The notes: generated by a model not told the origin, from the sequence alone. A DNA stretch of 64,000 nt from Methanothermobacter tenebrarum (GCF_023167465.1 NZ_AP025698.1:868001-932000); one strand, 5' to 3'; shown: positions 1 to 8,923, counted from the stretch's first letter. A program made the numbers and translations.

Positions 1-420
1 AAGGATAAGGATTTGTCACCATTTGACATGATCATAGTGGGAAGCGGGATCAAAATGGGTAAATGGACCAAAGAAGCACTCAAGTTCCTAGAGATAAACA
101 GAAAGACGCTTCCAACCAAAAAAGTGGCCCTCTTCGTCACTTGTGGTGATGCAAATTTTGAAGAAACAAAGAAGAGAGCATGGAAAAATTATCTCAAAAA
201 GGTGGCGGAAGAAAAACTCGAAAAAGAGCCAGTTAGTATGGGCCTTTTCGGCAGCGTATATGACCCTAATGCCAAGCACGGCCTAGTCTATAAATTAGCC
301 ATGCTATTTTATAAATCACAACTCGATAAAATGGGGATAGATACAAGTGAAAGAGTTGATTTCAGAGACTGGGATGAGATAAGAGAATGGGCAAATAGAT
401 TAGCCGATAAGCTAGTTTAA
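1..420 (+). CDS. Flavodoxin-domain protein, 5' truncated by window edge
   Basis: C-terminal part of a flavodoxin-fold protein, expected to bind FMN and act as a small cytoplasmic electron carrier or HemG-like oxidoreductase. The reading frame is open from base 1, so the TTG at 13 is probably internal and the first beta-strand with the FMN phosphate loop lies outside the window. The visible part begins with DMIIVGSGIKMGKW, the strand and loop typical of the HemG/flavodoxin_5 group. It continues with a Cys-containing strand VALFVTCGD and ends with the helix of residues ~115-135. The assignment rests on this pattern only. The substrate cannot be told. Confidence 0.72.
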   Translation, partial: KDKDLSPFDMIIVGSGIKMGKWTKEALKFLEINRKTLPTKKVALFVTCGDANFEETKKRAWKNYLKKVAEEKLEKEPVSMGLFGSVYDPNAKHGLVYKLAMLFYKSQLDKMGIDTSERVDFRDWDEIREWANRLADKLV

Positions 421-1127
421 GTTTTGAGTTTTTTTGTGGGAATGCCATTGCCCCTTGCAATAACCAAAATTTATCCTCCTACTTCTTCTGGGTCCCATAA
501 TATTAGGTAATTTGAAGGTGGGAAGATCATACCACAATTATTTCCAAAAAAAAGAATAGGATTTATGTAAATTATCGAGCATCTGATCCAAGACTCCTAA
601 ATTCCAAAAAAAAGAGAGATTAATTATGTTAGAGGAAATAAGAGTAGAATAACCTAGGCAATTTCTTGTAAAATACCCGGGAGTTTGAGAAAAAAACTAT
701 GGAATAAAGGATGAGCTCATATAAAGAGAAGCAATCAGAGGAAGGTGAAGGATGGTTTGAAAAAGCAAAAAGGAGGCCAAATGGACAAAAAGGTTTAGCC
801 AAGAAGGGAATCTACCATATATCCCGCTTCCTAGCCCAACAAGTAGGATAAAAAGCATTAAAAGCGTTCTTATACGCCCAGGGCGGGGAGATGGTGGTCA
901 ACCATCCCATGAAAAGATTTTGCAATCTAGCGTCAGAATCTTACCATGAATTCTCAGATAAAGTTAAAAAATAGGCCATATTAGACGGTCAACATATACC
1001 TGCAGGATATCCTAGCAGGCTACTTGATAGCATCCCAGGAGGTATACAAGGACTACCATGGAAGAAACCGCGAACCTGGCCGAATAATCGTCGAAATCGT
1101 CAAAAATGAAACTTTGAATTTCCCTGG
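421..1127. other. Gene-poor region with possible decayed coding remnants
   Basis: No intact gene is seen in about 700 bases. A T-rich stretch right after the flavodoxin stop (near 428-436) could end its transcript. From about 711 to 1105 the + strand reads as coding-like pieces interrupted by stops near 850 and 973: a lysine-rich stretch of about 46 residues, then VVNHPMKRFCNLASES, then a piece containing GYPSRLLDSIPGG. These look like an old pseudogene. I do not recognise the parent family, and chance cannot be excluded. Confidence 0.25.
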
Positions 1128-2015
1128 TCATATCCTTTCTTTGTATTCCAATTCCTTGAATGTTATGATTATCTTAACTTCATCTTCGCTCGTCTTTTCT
1201 CGGAGTGTAGCATTAAGTTGGTGCGTTAATGCTTTTACAAGGAAAGAATCCATCCCCCTAGCTACTTTTATACTTGGTCTCTTGTCGGATATAATAAGCT
1301 GATGACCTTCTTCTGTTTCTTTGGTTTTTATTTTTATTTCTCCCCCACTTGTGTGTGTAAGTAGATCGCTGAGTAGTTCATTTATGAGGAGGGCGAGTGG
1401 CATGCTGGTTTCCATGTTGAATTTAGCCCTGCAATCTATGCCGAATTTTATATTTTGGACCCCGAATTGGCCTTTGAGGTTGTCTACAAGCCTTTTTATG
1501 TATTTACCCATATCTATTCTGGCGTATGTACCGGTTTCATAGAGGGCTTCATGTACTATTGCCATTGTCATTATACGATTTTGAATGTCAAAGAAGGCTT
1601 TCCTCGTATTTTTATCAGCTTCCTGGGCTTGCAAGTTTATTAAACTTATTATAAGTTGTAGTGTGTTTTTCACACGATGATGTAATTCCCTCAAAAGCGC
1701 ATCCCTTTCTCTGATATTTTCCATTAGTTGTTTTTGTACCCTTATGAGGTCTGTGACTTCTGTCAGGGATAATATAGCCCCAGCGAATTCATTCTCGTGG
1801 TAGCGTGGGATGATCCACCCAGTGAAGTGCCTATTATCTGTTGTGAGGGTTTTGATGGGGACTGGCCTTTTCTCTTTTTTGAGCTTCACCCAGTAGTCTC
1901 GGATTTCAAGGCTTATCTCCTTTATTTTCTTGTTTTCGTATATTATCTCCCCCTTCTTGTCCAGGACCGCGATAGCATCCTCTATATTCTCTATAACCCC
2001 TTGAAGAAATGCCAT
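1128..2015 (-). CDS. Sensor histidine kinase, C-terminal (PAS + HisKA_2) part
   Basis: Cytoplasmic part of a sensor histidine kinase. Residues ~1-95 look like a PAS domain, followed by a HisKA_2-type dimerisation helix with ELHHRVKNTLQ (phospho-acceptor His ~113) and an HATPase-like region. The N-box is partly kept (LLINELLS), but the usual DxGxG motif is replaced by SDKRPS, so ATP binding may be impaired. It overlaps the membrane-sensor ORF immediately upstream (1991-2728) by 25 bases. The end of that ORF (WHFFKGL) and the start of this one (MAFLQGVIENIED) are frame-shifted readings of the same codons, so the two were probably one gene. The ATG at 2015 could also be a real coupled start. No response regulator lies nearby. 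Confidence 0.7.
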   Translation of the reverse strand: MAFLQGVIENIEDAIAVLDKKGEIIYENKKIKEISLEIRDYWVKLKKEKRPVPIKTLTTDNRHFTGWIIPRYHENEFAGAILSLTEVTDLIRVQKQLMENIRERDALLRELHHRVKNTLQLIISLINLQAQEADKNTRKAFFDIQNRIMTMAIVHEALYETGTYARIDMGKYIKRLVDNLKGQFGVQNIKFGIDCRAKFNMETSMPLALLINELLSDLLTHTSGGEIKIKTKETEEGHQLIISDKRPSIKVARGMDSFLVKALTHQLNATLREKTSEDEVKIIITFKELEYKERI

Positions 2016-2728
2016 GCATCCACAGCCCTTTTATGGGATTTTTCCCTCTCCCGGTCTGTGATGTTAAGATTATGAACCATTACAGTTATTATCAAAATTG
2101 AGATAGCAACTGCAACAGCAAGGAGAAGCACATCCGCTGAATATGGGAAATATCCTCTTAACGATAATATGATAGGTCCTGTGACGAGGAGCGCCATTAC
2201 AAGCAGGGGTAATAATTTCCTTGCTATATAACCTCCAGCATATTTTGAATGGAGGGGCGCTACAATACCTTCACTTGGATAGAGTGATAAGAGGCTCATA
2301 GCAGCCATAACATGTAACAGACCATACAATAAGGGTATTCGCAGACTCGGATGGGGTAATAAACCTGTTAAATGAGAAACCAAAACACTATAACCCATTA
2401 TCCCCACCATGTACCCAAATATTTGCCCCAACCCATACACCTTAAAATAAAAAAATGAAAAAATGAGAAAGTATGTTAAAAAGAAGGTTTTTGAAAGCAT
2501 AGACGGATCCGTGAAAGCTTCGAAGAGAAAATAGGCCAAACTGAATATTATAGGGATTCTCTGGCCTAAATATAGGGAAATTATGGAAAATCCGAGGACA
2601 AGAAAGCCTATAGTAACTATTTCTCCACCATGCAAAATGTACCTGAAAAGGGAAAGTAAAATTATAATCAATGCAAAGAAGATTGAAAGGCACCTTGCAA
2701 AGACTATAGAAGAATCCCATTCCACCAT
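1991..2728 (-). CDS. Multi-pass membrane sensor domain, N-terminal part of split kinase
   Basis: Integral membrane protein with about seven hydrophobic segments and little else, matching the N-terminal membrane module of archaeal sensor kinases. I place the start at the ATG at 2728 (MVEWDSS), because GGGTGA lies about 7 nt upstream; the frame stays open further upstream. It ends in a helix rich in charged residues (ITDREREKSHKRAVDAW) of the kind that links a membrane module to a PAS domain. The stop falls inside the overlap with the kinase ORF. One extra G in the GGGG run near 1998-2001 would make the two ORFs continuous. Confidence 0.62.
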   Translation of the reverse strand: MVEWDSSIVFARCLSIFFALIIILLSLFRYILHGGEIVTIGFLVLGFSIISLYLGQRIPIIFSLAYFLFEAFTDPSMLSKTFFLTYFLIFSFFYFKVYGLGQIFGYMVGIMGYSVLVSHLTGLLPHPSLRIPLLYGLLHVMAAMSLLSLYPSEGIVAPLHSKYAGGYIARKLLPLLVMALLVTGPIILSLRGYFPYSADVLLLAVAVAISILIITVMVHNLNITDREREKSHKRAVDAWHFFKGL

Positions 2729-2847
2729 TCCCATATCACCCTTCATATTATAGGATGTTACCCCATAAAAAAGTTTTTTTCCTGCTAAGACTATGCCCTT
2801 TCCTTGGAAGTGTAGGTTCACAAAAAAACTTTAAAAGTGAAAATAAT

Positions 2848-2871
2848 CACATAAATCTTTTTTTTTATGTG
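2848..2871. promoter_or_regulatory. Inverted repeat upstream of secreted-protein pair
   Basis: CACATAAA and TTTATGTG form a perfect 8-base inverted repeat around a T-rich 8-base centre. It sits about 30 bases before the first gene of the secreted pair and just after a TATA-like TTTAAAAG (2830-2837). The position at or just after the expected transcription start fits an operator or an mRNA 5' hairpin. No regulator is identified. Confidence 0.4.
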
Positions 2872-2899
2872 ACACAAGAAACTAGATATGGTGATGGTA

Positions 2900-3460
2900 A
2901 TGAAGGGTCTTTTGCCATTGATTTTATTAGGCGGATTAATGATGCTAGTTGTGGGAGCGCTCTATTATCAGCCAGTAACGGCCCAAGCATCACCATCAGC
3001 CACACAACCCTTACAAGCAGAGGTTGAGCCTACCGTTGCAATCGCAGCTACATGGGCCGGTGGAGGAAACAATAGTACGATAGACTTGGGTAGTTTACCA
3101 GCAGATAACATGGAAAGATCATGGCCTGGAGGATCCAGTGGCGAGGAAGTGCATACTTACTCCAACGTATACATAGATTTATATGTAAGAGCTTCAGGCG
3201 ACTTACAAAATGGTTCAAATAGCATACCATTAGATAACCTCAAATATGCGGATTACGATGCTAGTGTCAGTAAAACTGCTTTTGACACGGTATACGCTCT
3301 TGTAAAGAAGGATTGGGGTATACCATCACAGTCAGGGAGTCTCACAGTCCCTGTTGACCTTTATTTGACTGTCCCATTTGCAACACTACCGGGCCTCTAT
3401 ACGACCACGATATATCATGCGGCTGTCCAGGCAAACGCAACAGCACCTACAACACCATAA
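2900..3460 (+). CDS. Secreted beta-sandwich-like surface protein
   Basis: Predicted exported protein of about 186 residues. The start is taken at ATG 2900, because GGTGAT ends 4 nt before it; four in-frame ATG/GTG codons lie just upstream. A signal peptide is clear: MKG, a run of hydrophobic residues to ~20, then a region ending VTAQA. The mature part is poor in Lys and rich in Thr, Ser, Asn and Gly, and it ends with VDLYLTVP and LPGLYTTTIYHAAV. That strand pattern resembles the end of WxL/DUF11-type beta-sandwich domains. It is followed after 45 bases by the DUF916-like protein, so the two are probably one surface module. The role is inferred; no enzyme motif is visible. Confidence 0.6.
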   Translation: MKGLLPLILLGGLMMLVVGALYYQPVTAQASPSATQPLQAEVEPTVAIAATWAGGGNNSTIDLGSLPADNMERSWPGGSSGEEVHTYSNVYIDLYVRASGDLQNGSNSIPLDNLKYADYDASVSKTAFDTVYALVKKDWGIPSQSGSLTVPVDLYLTVPFATLPGLYTTTIYHAAVQANATAPTTP

Positions 3461-3505
3461 AGTTTAAATAAATTTCTTTTTTATTTTTTTATGGGGTGGA
3501 TTGGA

Positions 3506-4378
3506 ATGAGGAGAGGGTTAATCATATTGATTATTTTATTATTTTTGATGTCTTTGGTTTCTAGTGTGAATCTTGTGGTCTCTCCCACACGTTTCGAGAT
3601 AAAGAATACTACACATTTCCAAGGGAAAGTTACAGTAGGAAATTTTGGCAATGAAACGATAAATGTAGAAGTCGATAAAAAGAGGATTTTAAAGGATAGA
3701 TTGCATCTTCTACTTGTTGATGGTGGCGCGGCTGATTGGATAAAGGTAAAGGAGGCTAAGTTCACTTTAAATCCTGGAGAGCGTAAAGATGTTCATTTTG
3801 AGGTGGTAGTACCATCAAATTATAATTATAGGGATGCTGTTGGGGCGTTAGTGGTGAGAGCAACGCCAAAGGCAACCCCAAGGGCTGCTGGTGGGACCCA
3901 AGTTGTACTCAAACAAGGAACAGAGATCATAGTACCTGTTGTTATAGGATTGCCTGGGCCTATCAGAGAATCTCTCAAGTTAGAGAATTTCAAGGCCCCA
4001 TTCATCATTATAAGCCCCTTATCCGGGGAATTTAAATACACTCTTCATAATGTTGGTAATTGTTACCAGAATTTCACAGGGGTAATAACATTAAAGGGCT
4101 GGTTCACCACCACCAGAATCAACTCCACAGGCGGCGTATACCCGGGAGATAAGTATACTGATGTTATCGCATGGAAACCGGGCCCATGGGACGTGGGATT
4201 GTACAGTGCAAATGTGAATATAGAATATGGGAAATACGGTCCGCATGAGCCTTTAAAGGCTACCAGCCAGGTCATAGTTATACCAGGATGGCTCCTAATA
4301 TTAATAATCATCATATTGGTCAGCAGATTACTCAAAGGGAAGAAGATGCCCATTAAAATCAAAATAGAAAAGGAATAG
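3506..4378 (+). CDS. DUF916/WxL-interacting-like membrane-anchored surface protein
   Basis: About 290 residues. The start at ATG 3506 is preceded by GGGGTGGA at 5 nt spacing; an in-frame ATG at 3491 is less likely. It has an N-terminal signal sequence (RRGLIILIILLFLMS). Residues ~25-120 look like the first immunoglobulin-like domain of WxL-interacting proteins: VVSPTRFEI, then TVGNFGNETINVEV, then NPGERKDVHFEV. A second sandwich of about 120 residues follows. The C-terminus has one transmembrane helix (LLILIIIILV) and a basic tail, so the protein should face outwards, anchored in the membrane. In Gram-positive bacteria DUF916 proteins bind WxL proteins and the cell wall. A pseudomurein-facing role here is inference. 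Confidence 0.6.
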   Translation: MRRGLIILIILLFLMSLVSSVNLVVSPTRFEIKNTTHFQGKVTVGNFGNETINVEVDKKRILKDRLHLLLVDGGAADWIKVKEAKFTLNPGERKDVHFEVVVPSNYNYRDAVGALVVRATPKATPRAAGGTQVVLKQGTEIIVPVVIGLPGPIRESLKLENFKAPFIIISPLSGEFKYTLHNVGNCYQNFTGVITLKGWFTTTRINSTGGVYPGDKYTDVIAWKPGPWDVGLYSANVNIEYGKYGPHEPLKATSQVIVIPGWLLILIIIILVSRLLKGKKMPIKIKIEKE

Positions 4379-5203
4379 TGGGGGTTTCACATTTTAGTTG
4401 ATTGTAATGGAGCATTAGTAACATTCTGATACCTTCCTCCCATTCAAACTTGTCACTGTAGAATAACACCCAGATGTATACGTTGGTATAAATATCATCC
4501 AAATGGATCAAGGCTCTTAAACATTCCATTAGATGTCCACCCTATAGAAAGTATCTTTATCCAGCACGGTGAACTAAAAAAGGAGAATTATAAGCTTATA
4601 AAACTGTAAACTTTCTATACTAAAAAACGTGAGAGTATTCCACTTGGCCAATGGGATGATTTTTTCCTACACTCCTGTAACCCTCCCTTTTTTCGGTGGT
4701 GGAAATTTAAGCATAAACATTATGGTGAGAGTCTCAATAGACTGAATAGTCGTGGAGAGCTCCCTAAGGTCGTCAATTTATGATAACACGATAAAATTAG
4801 CTGGTATGATTCTAAAAAACTGACAAGCCCAATAATCACCAATCAAGGAGAGGCGCTTGGCATTATTGGAGTATGTCCATTTGGACGCAATAAAGCTCTT
4901 CCTCCACCCTTCTCTTTTTTGTCCTTTTCTTGGAAGACTTTTTTATTTTGATTGGTTTTACTTCAGGGAGACTACCATCTAATGGTATGAACTTCACAAC
5001 TTCTACTATCTCCCTTTTTCTCTTTTCTCTAGGCAAACAAACCACCTACACTACCTATTTAGTCCCCCCATCAATATACATGTTATTATTTATGGGGCTT
5101 CCAGCTACAAGTAAATATTACCAAAATTATAAGAAAGTCGTTGTGAAGTCACAAGCAAACAGAGGGGCGAAGACAACTTATCTTCTAATTATGGGTGAAT
5201 ACT
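4379..5203. other. Long gap; no convincing gene
   Basis: More than 800 bases without a well-supported gene. On the + strand short coding-like pieces with stops occur near 4500-4610 (containing HPNGSRLLNIPLD) and 4620-4790 (containing RVFHLANGMIFSY and LPFFGGGNLSINIMV), which suggests a decayed gene I cannot name. On the minus strand a 60-residue, very basic ORF with a GTG start spans 4863-5045. It has weak SD support and low-complexity KKSSKKRTKKRR content, so I do not call it a gene. The 3' end (5193-5198) holds the SD for the next gene. Confidence 0.3.
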
Positions 5204-5878
5204 ATGGAGTTTATAGCTCATAGGGGAGCATCCTACTTCGAACCCGAGAACACTTTAAAGGCTGTTAAAAGAGCCTTGGAAATGGGTGCTGATAGGGTTG
5301 AAGTGGATGTTCGCCTAAGCAAAGACAAAGAACTCGTTGTAATACATGATCCAACCGTGGACAGAACAACAGACGGCACAGGCCAAGTAGAGGATATGAC
5401 ATTACAAGAGCTTAAAAAGTTAAATGCCGGGAAGGGAGAAAGGATACCAACACTCCAAGAGATCATAGAGGCCATCAAGGATGCTAAACTCGTCATAGAA
5501 ATGAAAATCCCCGGCATCGAAAAGAAAGTCCTGGAGACGATCCATGAAAACAGGCTAGAAAATGTAATGATAACATCATTTTATCATGGAAGCCTCCGGA
5601 AAGTCAAAATGTTAGATGATAACATAAGAACTGGGGTTATATTCTCATGCCAACCCCTAAAACCTGAAAGACTAGCACTGGATGCCAGCGCAGATGCAAT
5701 ATTCCCAAAACACAAATTCGTAGACCAGAACATGATAAAAAGAGTCCACAAGCATGACATACTTGTATACCCATGGACAATAGACAAACCAAAAACAGCG
5801 AAAAAACTAATAAGACTAGGAGTAGATGGTATCGTGACAAACAAACTCCTAGGAGCCCGAAAAGCCCATCTATTATAA
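5204..5878 (+). CDS. Glycerophosphodiester phosphodiesterase family protein
   Basis: Predicted to hydrolyse glycerophosphodiesters to an alcohol and glycerol phosphate, using a Ca or Mg ion in a TIM barrel. The family signatures are present: FIAHRGASYFEPENT near the N-terminus, DRVEVDVRLSKDKELVVIHDP (the EVD and HD metal and acid-base residues), the ribs LVIEMK and MITSFY, and a C-terminal PWTIDKP and GVDGIVTNK. At about 224 residues it is a typical short cytoplasmic GDPD without a signal peptide. The start at ATG 5204 is chosen because GGGTGA lies 5 nt upstream; an in-frame GTG at 5195 overlaps that SD. In archaea the likely substrate is a deacylated or degraded ether-lipid head group (inference). 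Confidence 0.88.
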   Translation: MEFIAHRGASYFEPENTLKAVKRALEMGADRVEVDVRLSKDKELVVIHDPTVDRTTDGTGQVEDMTLQELKKLNAGKGERIPTLQEIIEAIKDAKLVIEMKIPGIEKKVLETIHENRLENVMITSFYHGSLRKVKMLDDNIRTGVIFSCQPLKPERLALDASADAIFPKHKFVDQNMIKRVHKHDILVYPWTIDKPKTAKKLIRLGVDGIVTNKLLGARKAHLL

Positions 5879-5883
5879 GCCTC

Positions 5884-6615
5884 CTATAAATTTGATAAAA
5901 CGAATGACACCATAAATCCTAAAACTGTTATAAGCCCTGCAAGGTCATGAGTTTCCGAAAAAGCTTCTGGTATCATTGTATCAACAACCATGGCTAAGAT
6001 CGCGCCGGCTGCAAAGGCCATGCTAGTTGCAATAACCCCCCGGGGAAGATTATTGAAGAGAGTGTACCCTGCAAATGATGCTATAGCCGTGCAGAATGCC
6101 ACTGAAATCCACAATCCAAAGATTGAAACAGCCCTCCAACCTGCCTTTTTCATGCCAACAGAACTGGAAAGCCCCTCAGGTACATTAGACAAGAAGATGG
6201 CTATCAAAGTTGCCATGCTCACAACTCCGCCTTCTATCATAGTAAGGCCTAACGCAACAGATTCTGGTATACCATCTATGATAGAACCTACTGCGATGGC
6301 CAGACCATCACATTCTAGCATGTGCTTGCCAGAACGCTTACGATGTTTACCTCCTTTACGCGCCAGATAAACATTCACTCCTGTAAAGATTACGGCTCCG
6401 ATTATAAAACCTATGGTAACATGTGGAAAGCCTCCGAGATTGTAGGCTTCATCCACGAGTTCGAAGGCTATAGCTGATATGAGCACACCGGCGCCAAATG
6501 CCATGATAGAAGCGATAAGACGCCCGGGCATCCTAAGATAGTATCCGCAGAGAGCGCCGATCAAGAGTGCTGAACCAGTGACAAATCCCCACAATCCCGC
6601 TAACAACCACAACAT
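5884..6615 (-). CDS. ZIP-family divalent metal transporter
   Basis: Integral membrane protein of 243 residues with about seven to eight hydrophobic helices. The conserved ZIP helices are visible: a DGIPES motif near residues 113-118, and SNVPEGLSSS about 35 residues later, which carries metal-binding polar residues. A loop between them is rich in Lys, Arg and His (KGGKHRKRSGKHM), the usual position of the cytoplasmic metal-sensing loop. ZIP proteins import Zn, Fe or other divalent metals; the metal cannot be told here. The start is well supported by AGGAGGGGG just upstream. It converges with the GDPD gene, leaving only 5 bases between stops. Confidence 0.85.
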   Translation of the reverse strand: MLWLLAGLWGFVTGSALLIGALCGYYLRMPGRLIASIMAFGAGVLISAIAFELVDEAYNLGGFPHVTIGFIIGAVIFTGVNVYLARKGGKHRKRSGKHMLECDGLAIAVGSIIDGIPESVALGLTMIEGGVVSMATLIAIFLSNVPEGLSSSVGMKKAGWRAVSIFGLWISVAFCTAIASFAGYTLFNNLPRGVIATSMAFAAGAILAMVVDTMIPEAFSETHDLAGLITVLGFMVSFVLSNL

Positions 6616-6699
6616 AATACTCCCCCTCCTAAACTTATAAAAGGTGTGACCTGATAATCAAATTAGGGGGGAATTTTGAGGGTATTATCTGTGGCGTGT

Positions 6700-7473
6700 T
6701 TATATTTTGATTTCGAGTCCTATGGGGCAGTGGTCTGAGCCCATGACATCCGATAGTATCCAAGATTTCCTAACATTGCCTAAGAATTCTCTGTTCACGA
6801 AGAAGTAATCCAATCTCCATCCCACATTCCTTTCACGCGCCCTCGTCCTGTAACTCCACCAAGTGTATTGTCCAGGTTCCTTGTTAAAAACTCTGAACGT
6901 GTCAACATACCCGTTTTCGATGAAAGTGTCGATCCAAGCCCTTTCAACTGGTAGGAACCCTGAGACATTACTGTTCTCCCTCGGCCTTGCAAGGTCTATC
7001 TCCTTGTGGGCGGTGTTAAAATCTCCACAGACTATTATGTTATGTCCAAGGCCTCTTTCATGGTTCACGTCTTCTAAGAACGCATCATAGAAGTCTAGTT
7101 TATATTTGAGTCTTTCCTCTGACATTTTACCATTAGGGAAATAAATATTGTAGAGTAGGAAATCCTCAAAGTCTGCTATTTGGATTCTCCCTTCAATGTC
7201 GAATTTTTTTATCCCGAAACCTTCCCTCAAACCCTTTGGTTTGATCTTGGTGTATAGGGCGACTCCACTGTAACCTTTTCTCTGGGCTGGTGTGAAGAAC
7301 ACCCTGTAACCTTCAACATGCCTCAATTTTCCTGGAAGTTGCCTACGATCTGCTTTTATCTCCTGAAGACATAATATGTCCGGTTTTTCATCTAGGAACC
7401 AGTCAAGGAAACCCTTACGGTATACCGCCCTCAGACCATTAACATTCCACGAGACTATCCTGATAATAGACAT
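6700..7473 (-). CDS. ExoIII-family DNA uridine endonuclease / AP endonuclease
   Basis: Member of the exonuclease III family of about 257 residues. Catalytic motifs are intact: SWNVNGLR with the Asn, LCLQEIK with the metal-binding Glu, YNIYFPNG, CGDFNTAH with the Asp/Asn pair, WRLDYFF and SDHCPIG with the catalytic Asp-His. The sequence matches, from memory, almost residue for residue the M. thermautotrophicus Mth212 protein. That enzyme nicks DNA 5' of 2'-deoxyuridine as well as at AP sites, replacing uracil-DNA glycosylase. The start at ATG 7473 gives an N-terminus aligned with Mth212; a GTG at 7482 is possible. It likely repairs cytosine deamination in a thermophile. Confidence 0.92.
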   Translation of the reverse strand: MSIIRIVSWNVNGLRAVYRKGFLDWFLDEKPDILCLQEIKADRRQLPGKLRHVEGYRVFFTPAQRKGYSGVALYTKIKPKGLREGFGIKKFDIEGRIQIADFEDFLLYNIYFPNGKMSEERLKYKLDFYDAFLEDVNHERGLGHNIIVCGDFNTAHKEIDLARPRENSNVSGFLPVERAWIDTFIENGYVDTFRVFNKEPGQYTWWSYRTRARERNVGWRLDYFFVNREFLGNVRKSWILSDVMGSDHCPIGLEIKI

Positions 7474-7689
7474 GGCCACCACACACCACTACTAAGTTAT
7501 AATCTTCTTGAATAAAAAAATAGCACACAATTAGAAGATGCTGCAAACCCCCCTTAGCATTTTTCCATTGGAAAAACATTATCAAGGACTTGAAAGTTCT
7601 TCTGAAAAAAAATGAGAATGCGCACGCCCCTAGGATTTGAAAAAGATTATCCCCTGGTGATCATAAGAACTCTCCCTCGAAGGGGATTA

Positions 7690-7697
7690 CTATATAA
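7690..7697 (+). promoter_or_regulatory. TATA box of a probably leaderless gene
   Basis: CTATATAA lies with its centre about 28 bases before the first ATG of the next gene (7722). Archaeal transcription starts about 22-27 bases after the TATA box, so the message should begin at or within a few bases of the start codon. No SD is present there, which agrees with a leaderless mRNA. Confidence 0.55.
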
Positions 7698-7721
7698 GAT
7701 TGAACATGACTTATATTTTGT

Positions 7722-8201
7722 ATGATGAGACATTCATTAAGGACTGGGTTTAGTTTTGGCTTGACCTCTGCAGTAATCACAACCCTTGGTTTGATGGTTG
7801 GCTTGAATTCCGGGACGCATTCAAGGTTTGTGGTTATAGGGGGTATATTAACGATAGCAGTTGCTGACGCTCTCTCGGATGCGCTTGGTATTCATGTTTC
7901 CGAGGAGGCAGAGGATAGACACACTACAAGGGAGATATGGGAGTCGACAATCGCCACTTTCATGTCCAAGTTTATTTTCGCGTTAACCTTTATCATCCCA
8001 CTTTTATTCTTTACATTGCCAACCGCTATTTTAGTGAATATTATCTGGGGTTTGCTATTGTTAGGGATTTTTAGTTTTCAGATCGCCAAGGAGCAGAGAA
8101 GAAACCCTTGGAAGATAATAGCAGAACATGTGATTATAGCCCTGGCAGTTGTAATTATAGCACATTATGTGGGTGTTTGGATCGAAAAAACATTCTGTTA
8201 A
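7722..8201 (+). CDS. VIT1/CCC1-like small membrane protein
   Basis: Membrane protein of about 159 residues with four to five hydrophobic segments. The N-terminal part (RTGFSFGLTSAVITTLGLMVGL, then ADALSDALGIHVSEEAED) matches the beginning of VIT1/CCC1 proteins, which transport iron or manganese. Here the Asp and Glu in ADALSDALGIHVSEEAEDR are in the expected place. It is much shorter than typical VIT1 and lacks the cytosolic metal-binding insert, so transport is inferred, not shown. A second, more typical TIGR00267-like protein is at 50065-50643. The TATA box at 7690 suggests a leaderless transcript starting at ATG 7722 or 7725. Confidence 0.7.
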   Translation: MMRHSLRTGFSFGLTSAVITTLGLMVGLNSGTHSRFVVIGGILTIAVADALSDALGIHVSEEAEDRHTTREIWESTIATFMSKFIFALTFIIPLLFFTLPTAILVNIIWGLLLLGIFSFQIAKEQRRNPWKIIAEHVIIALAVVIIAHYVGVWIEKTFC

Positions 8202-8923
8202 AAACCCGTTGGCATGTTCAAGGATCCTAGAACCTACTATTACTGTTAAAGTTCAAAAGAGTTCAAACCCAAGTCTATCCAAAAAACTTTTACTTACATG
8301 GGGCATGAAAGGTTAAAAATACTGTACAGAAAAGAAGATCTCAAAACAAAGGACAGATCATAAAACTTTTGAAAAATGACCATCCATTCAAGGCCACCAC
8401 CAAAAAAAAGACCCCATTTTCTGTCAATTACTCTACATTTTAATATCCCCATTCCGGCTTCATTGACGAAAAGAAGGCCCTTAGGAATTAATGAAATCTT
8501 CTCTCAGGAAAATTTAACCTTATCGGCGGATAAGCCCCCCAGAGGGGATGAAAACCGAAAAAAACTTAAATATCTTCAGATTAAAATATCCTTTTAAGAT
8601 CCCCCCAGGATTCAAAAACTCAGACTCTAGAAATTAGCCCCCCTTAATGAGAATCATAGGATGGCAAAAGAGCATTGAACCAGCCAAATAAGACCAAAGA
8701 ATATGAAACGCCTAAACACTAACCCCCCACACTATACATGATAGTTCAACTTGAGAAAATCGTTAATTAGAACGATAATCCACCCCAAGTCCATTATAGG
8801 AGGCCCCCCATAGAATGTTAAATGTAACATTCCCTGAATATTTAAAGGCCATTATATTCCCACGTATTTACAAGCAAGAGTTTTTTCCAAGCTAAAAAAG
8901 TTTTCAAGAATTGGCTAGAGGCC
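8202..8923. other. Intergenic region holding one copy of a repeated hairpin
   Basis: No supported gene in about 720 bases. The only ORF of note (8376-8597, +) is low-complexity and has no SD. The region contains the repeated hairpin element at 8514-8565, an ACCCCCCACAC run near 8721, and the promoter of the FkbM gene: AATATTTAAA near 8836-8845, about 80 bases before its ATG. Confidence 0.5.
8514..8565. repeat. Conserved hairpin element, copy 1
   Basis: About 50 bases that match a second element at 11983-12035, in the same orientation, at roughly four of five positions. Shared blocks are TTAAC, ATCGGCGG, a C-run, a G-run, TGAAA and CCGAAAAA. It can fold into an outer CGG/CCG stem and an inner CCCC/GGGG stem, with conserved purine-rich internal loops (GGATAAG opposite ATGAAAA). 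Function unknown. Confidence 0.6.

Noticed and set aside
4863..5045. 60-codon minus ORF with GTG start
   Set aside because: Very basic low-complexity sequence, weak SD and no recognised family; kept only as a note in the gap entry.
8376..8597. 73-codon + strand ORF
   Set aside because: It has no SD and a low-complexity sequence, and the hairpin element lies within it.
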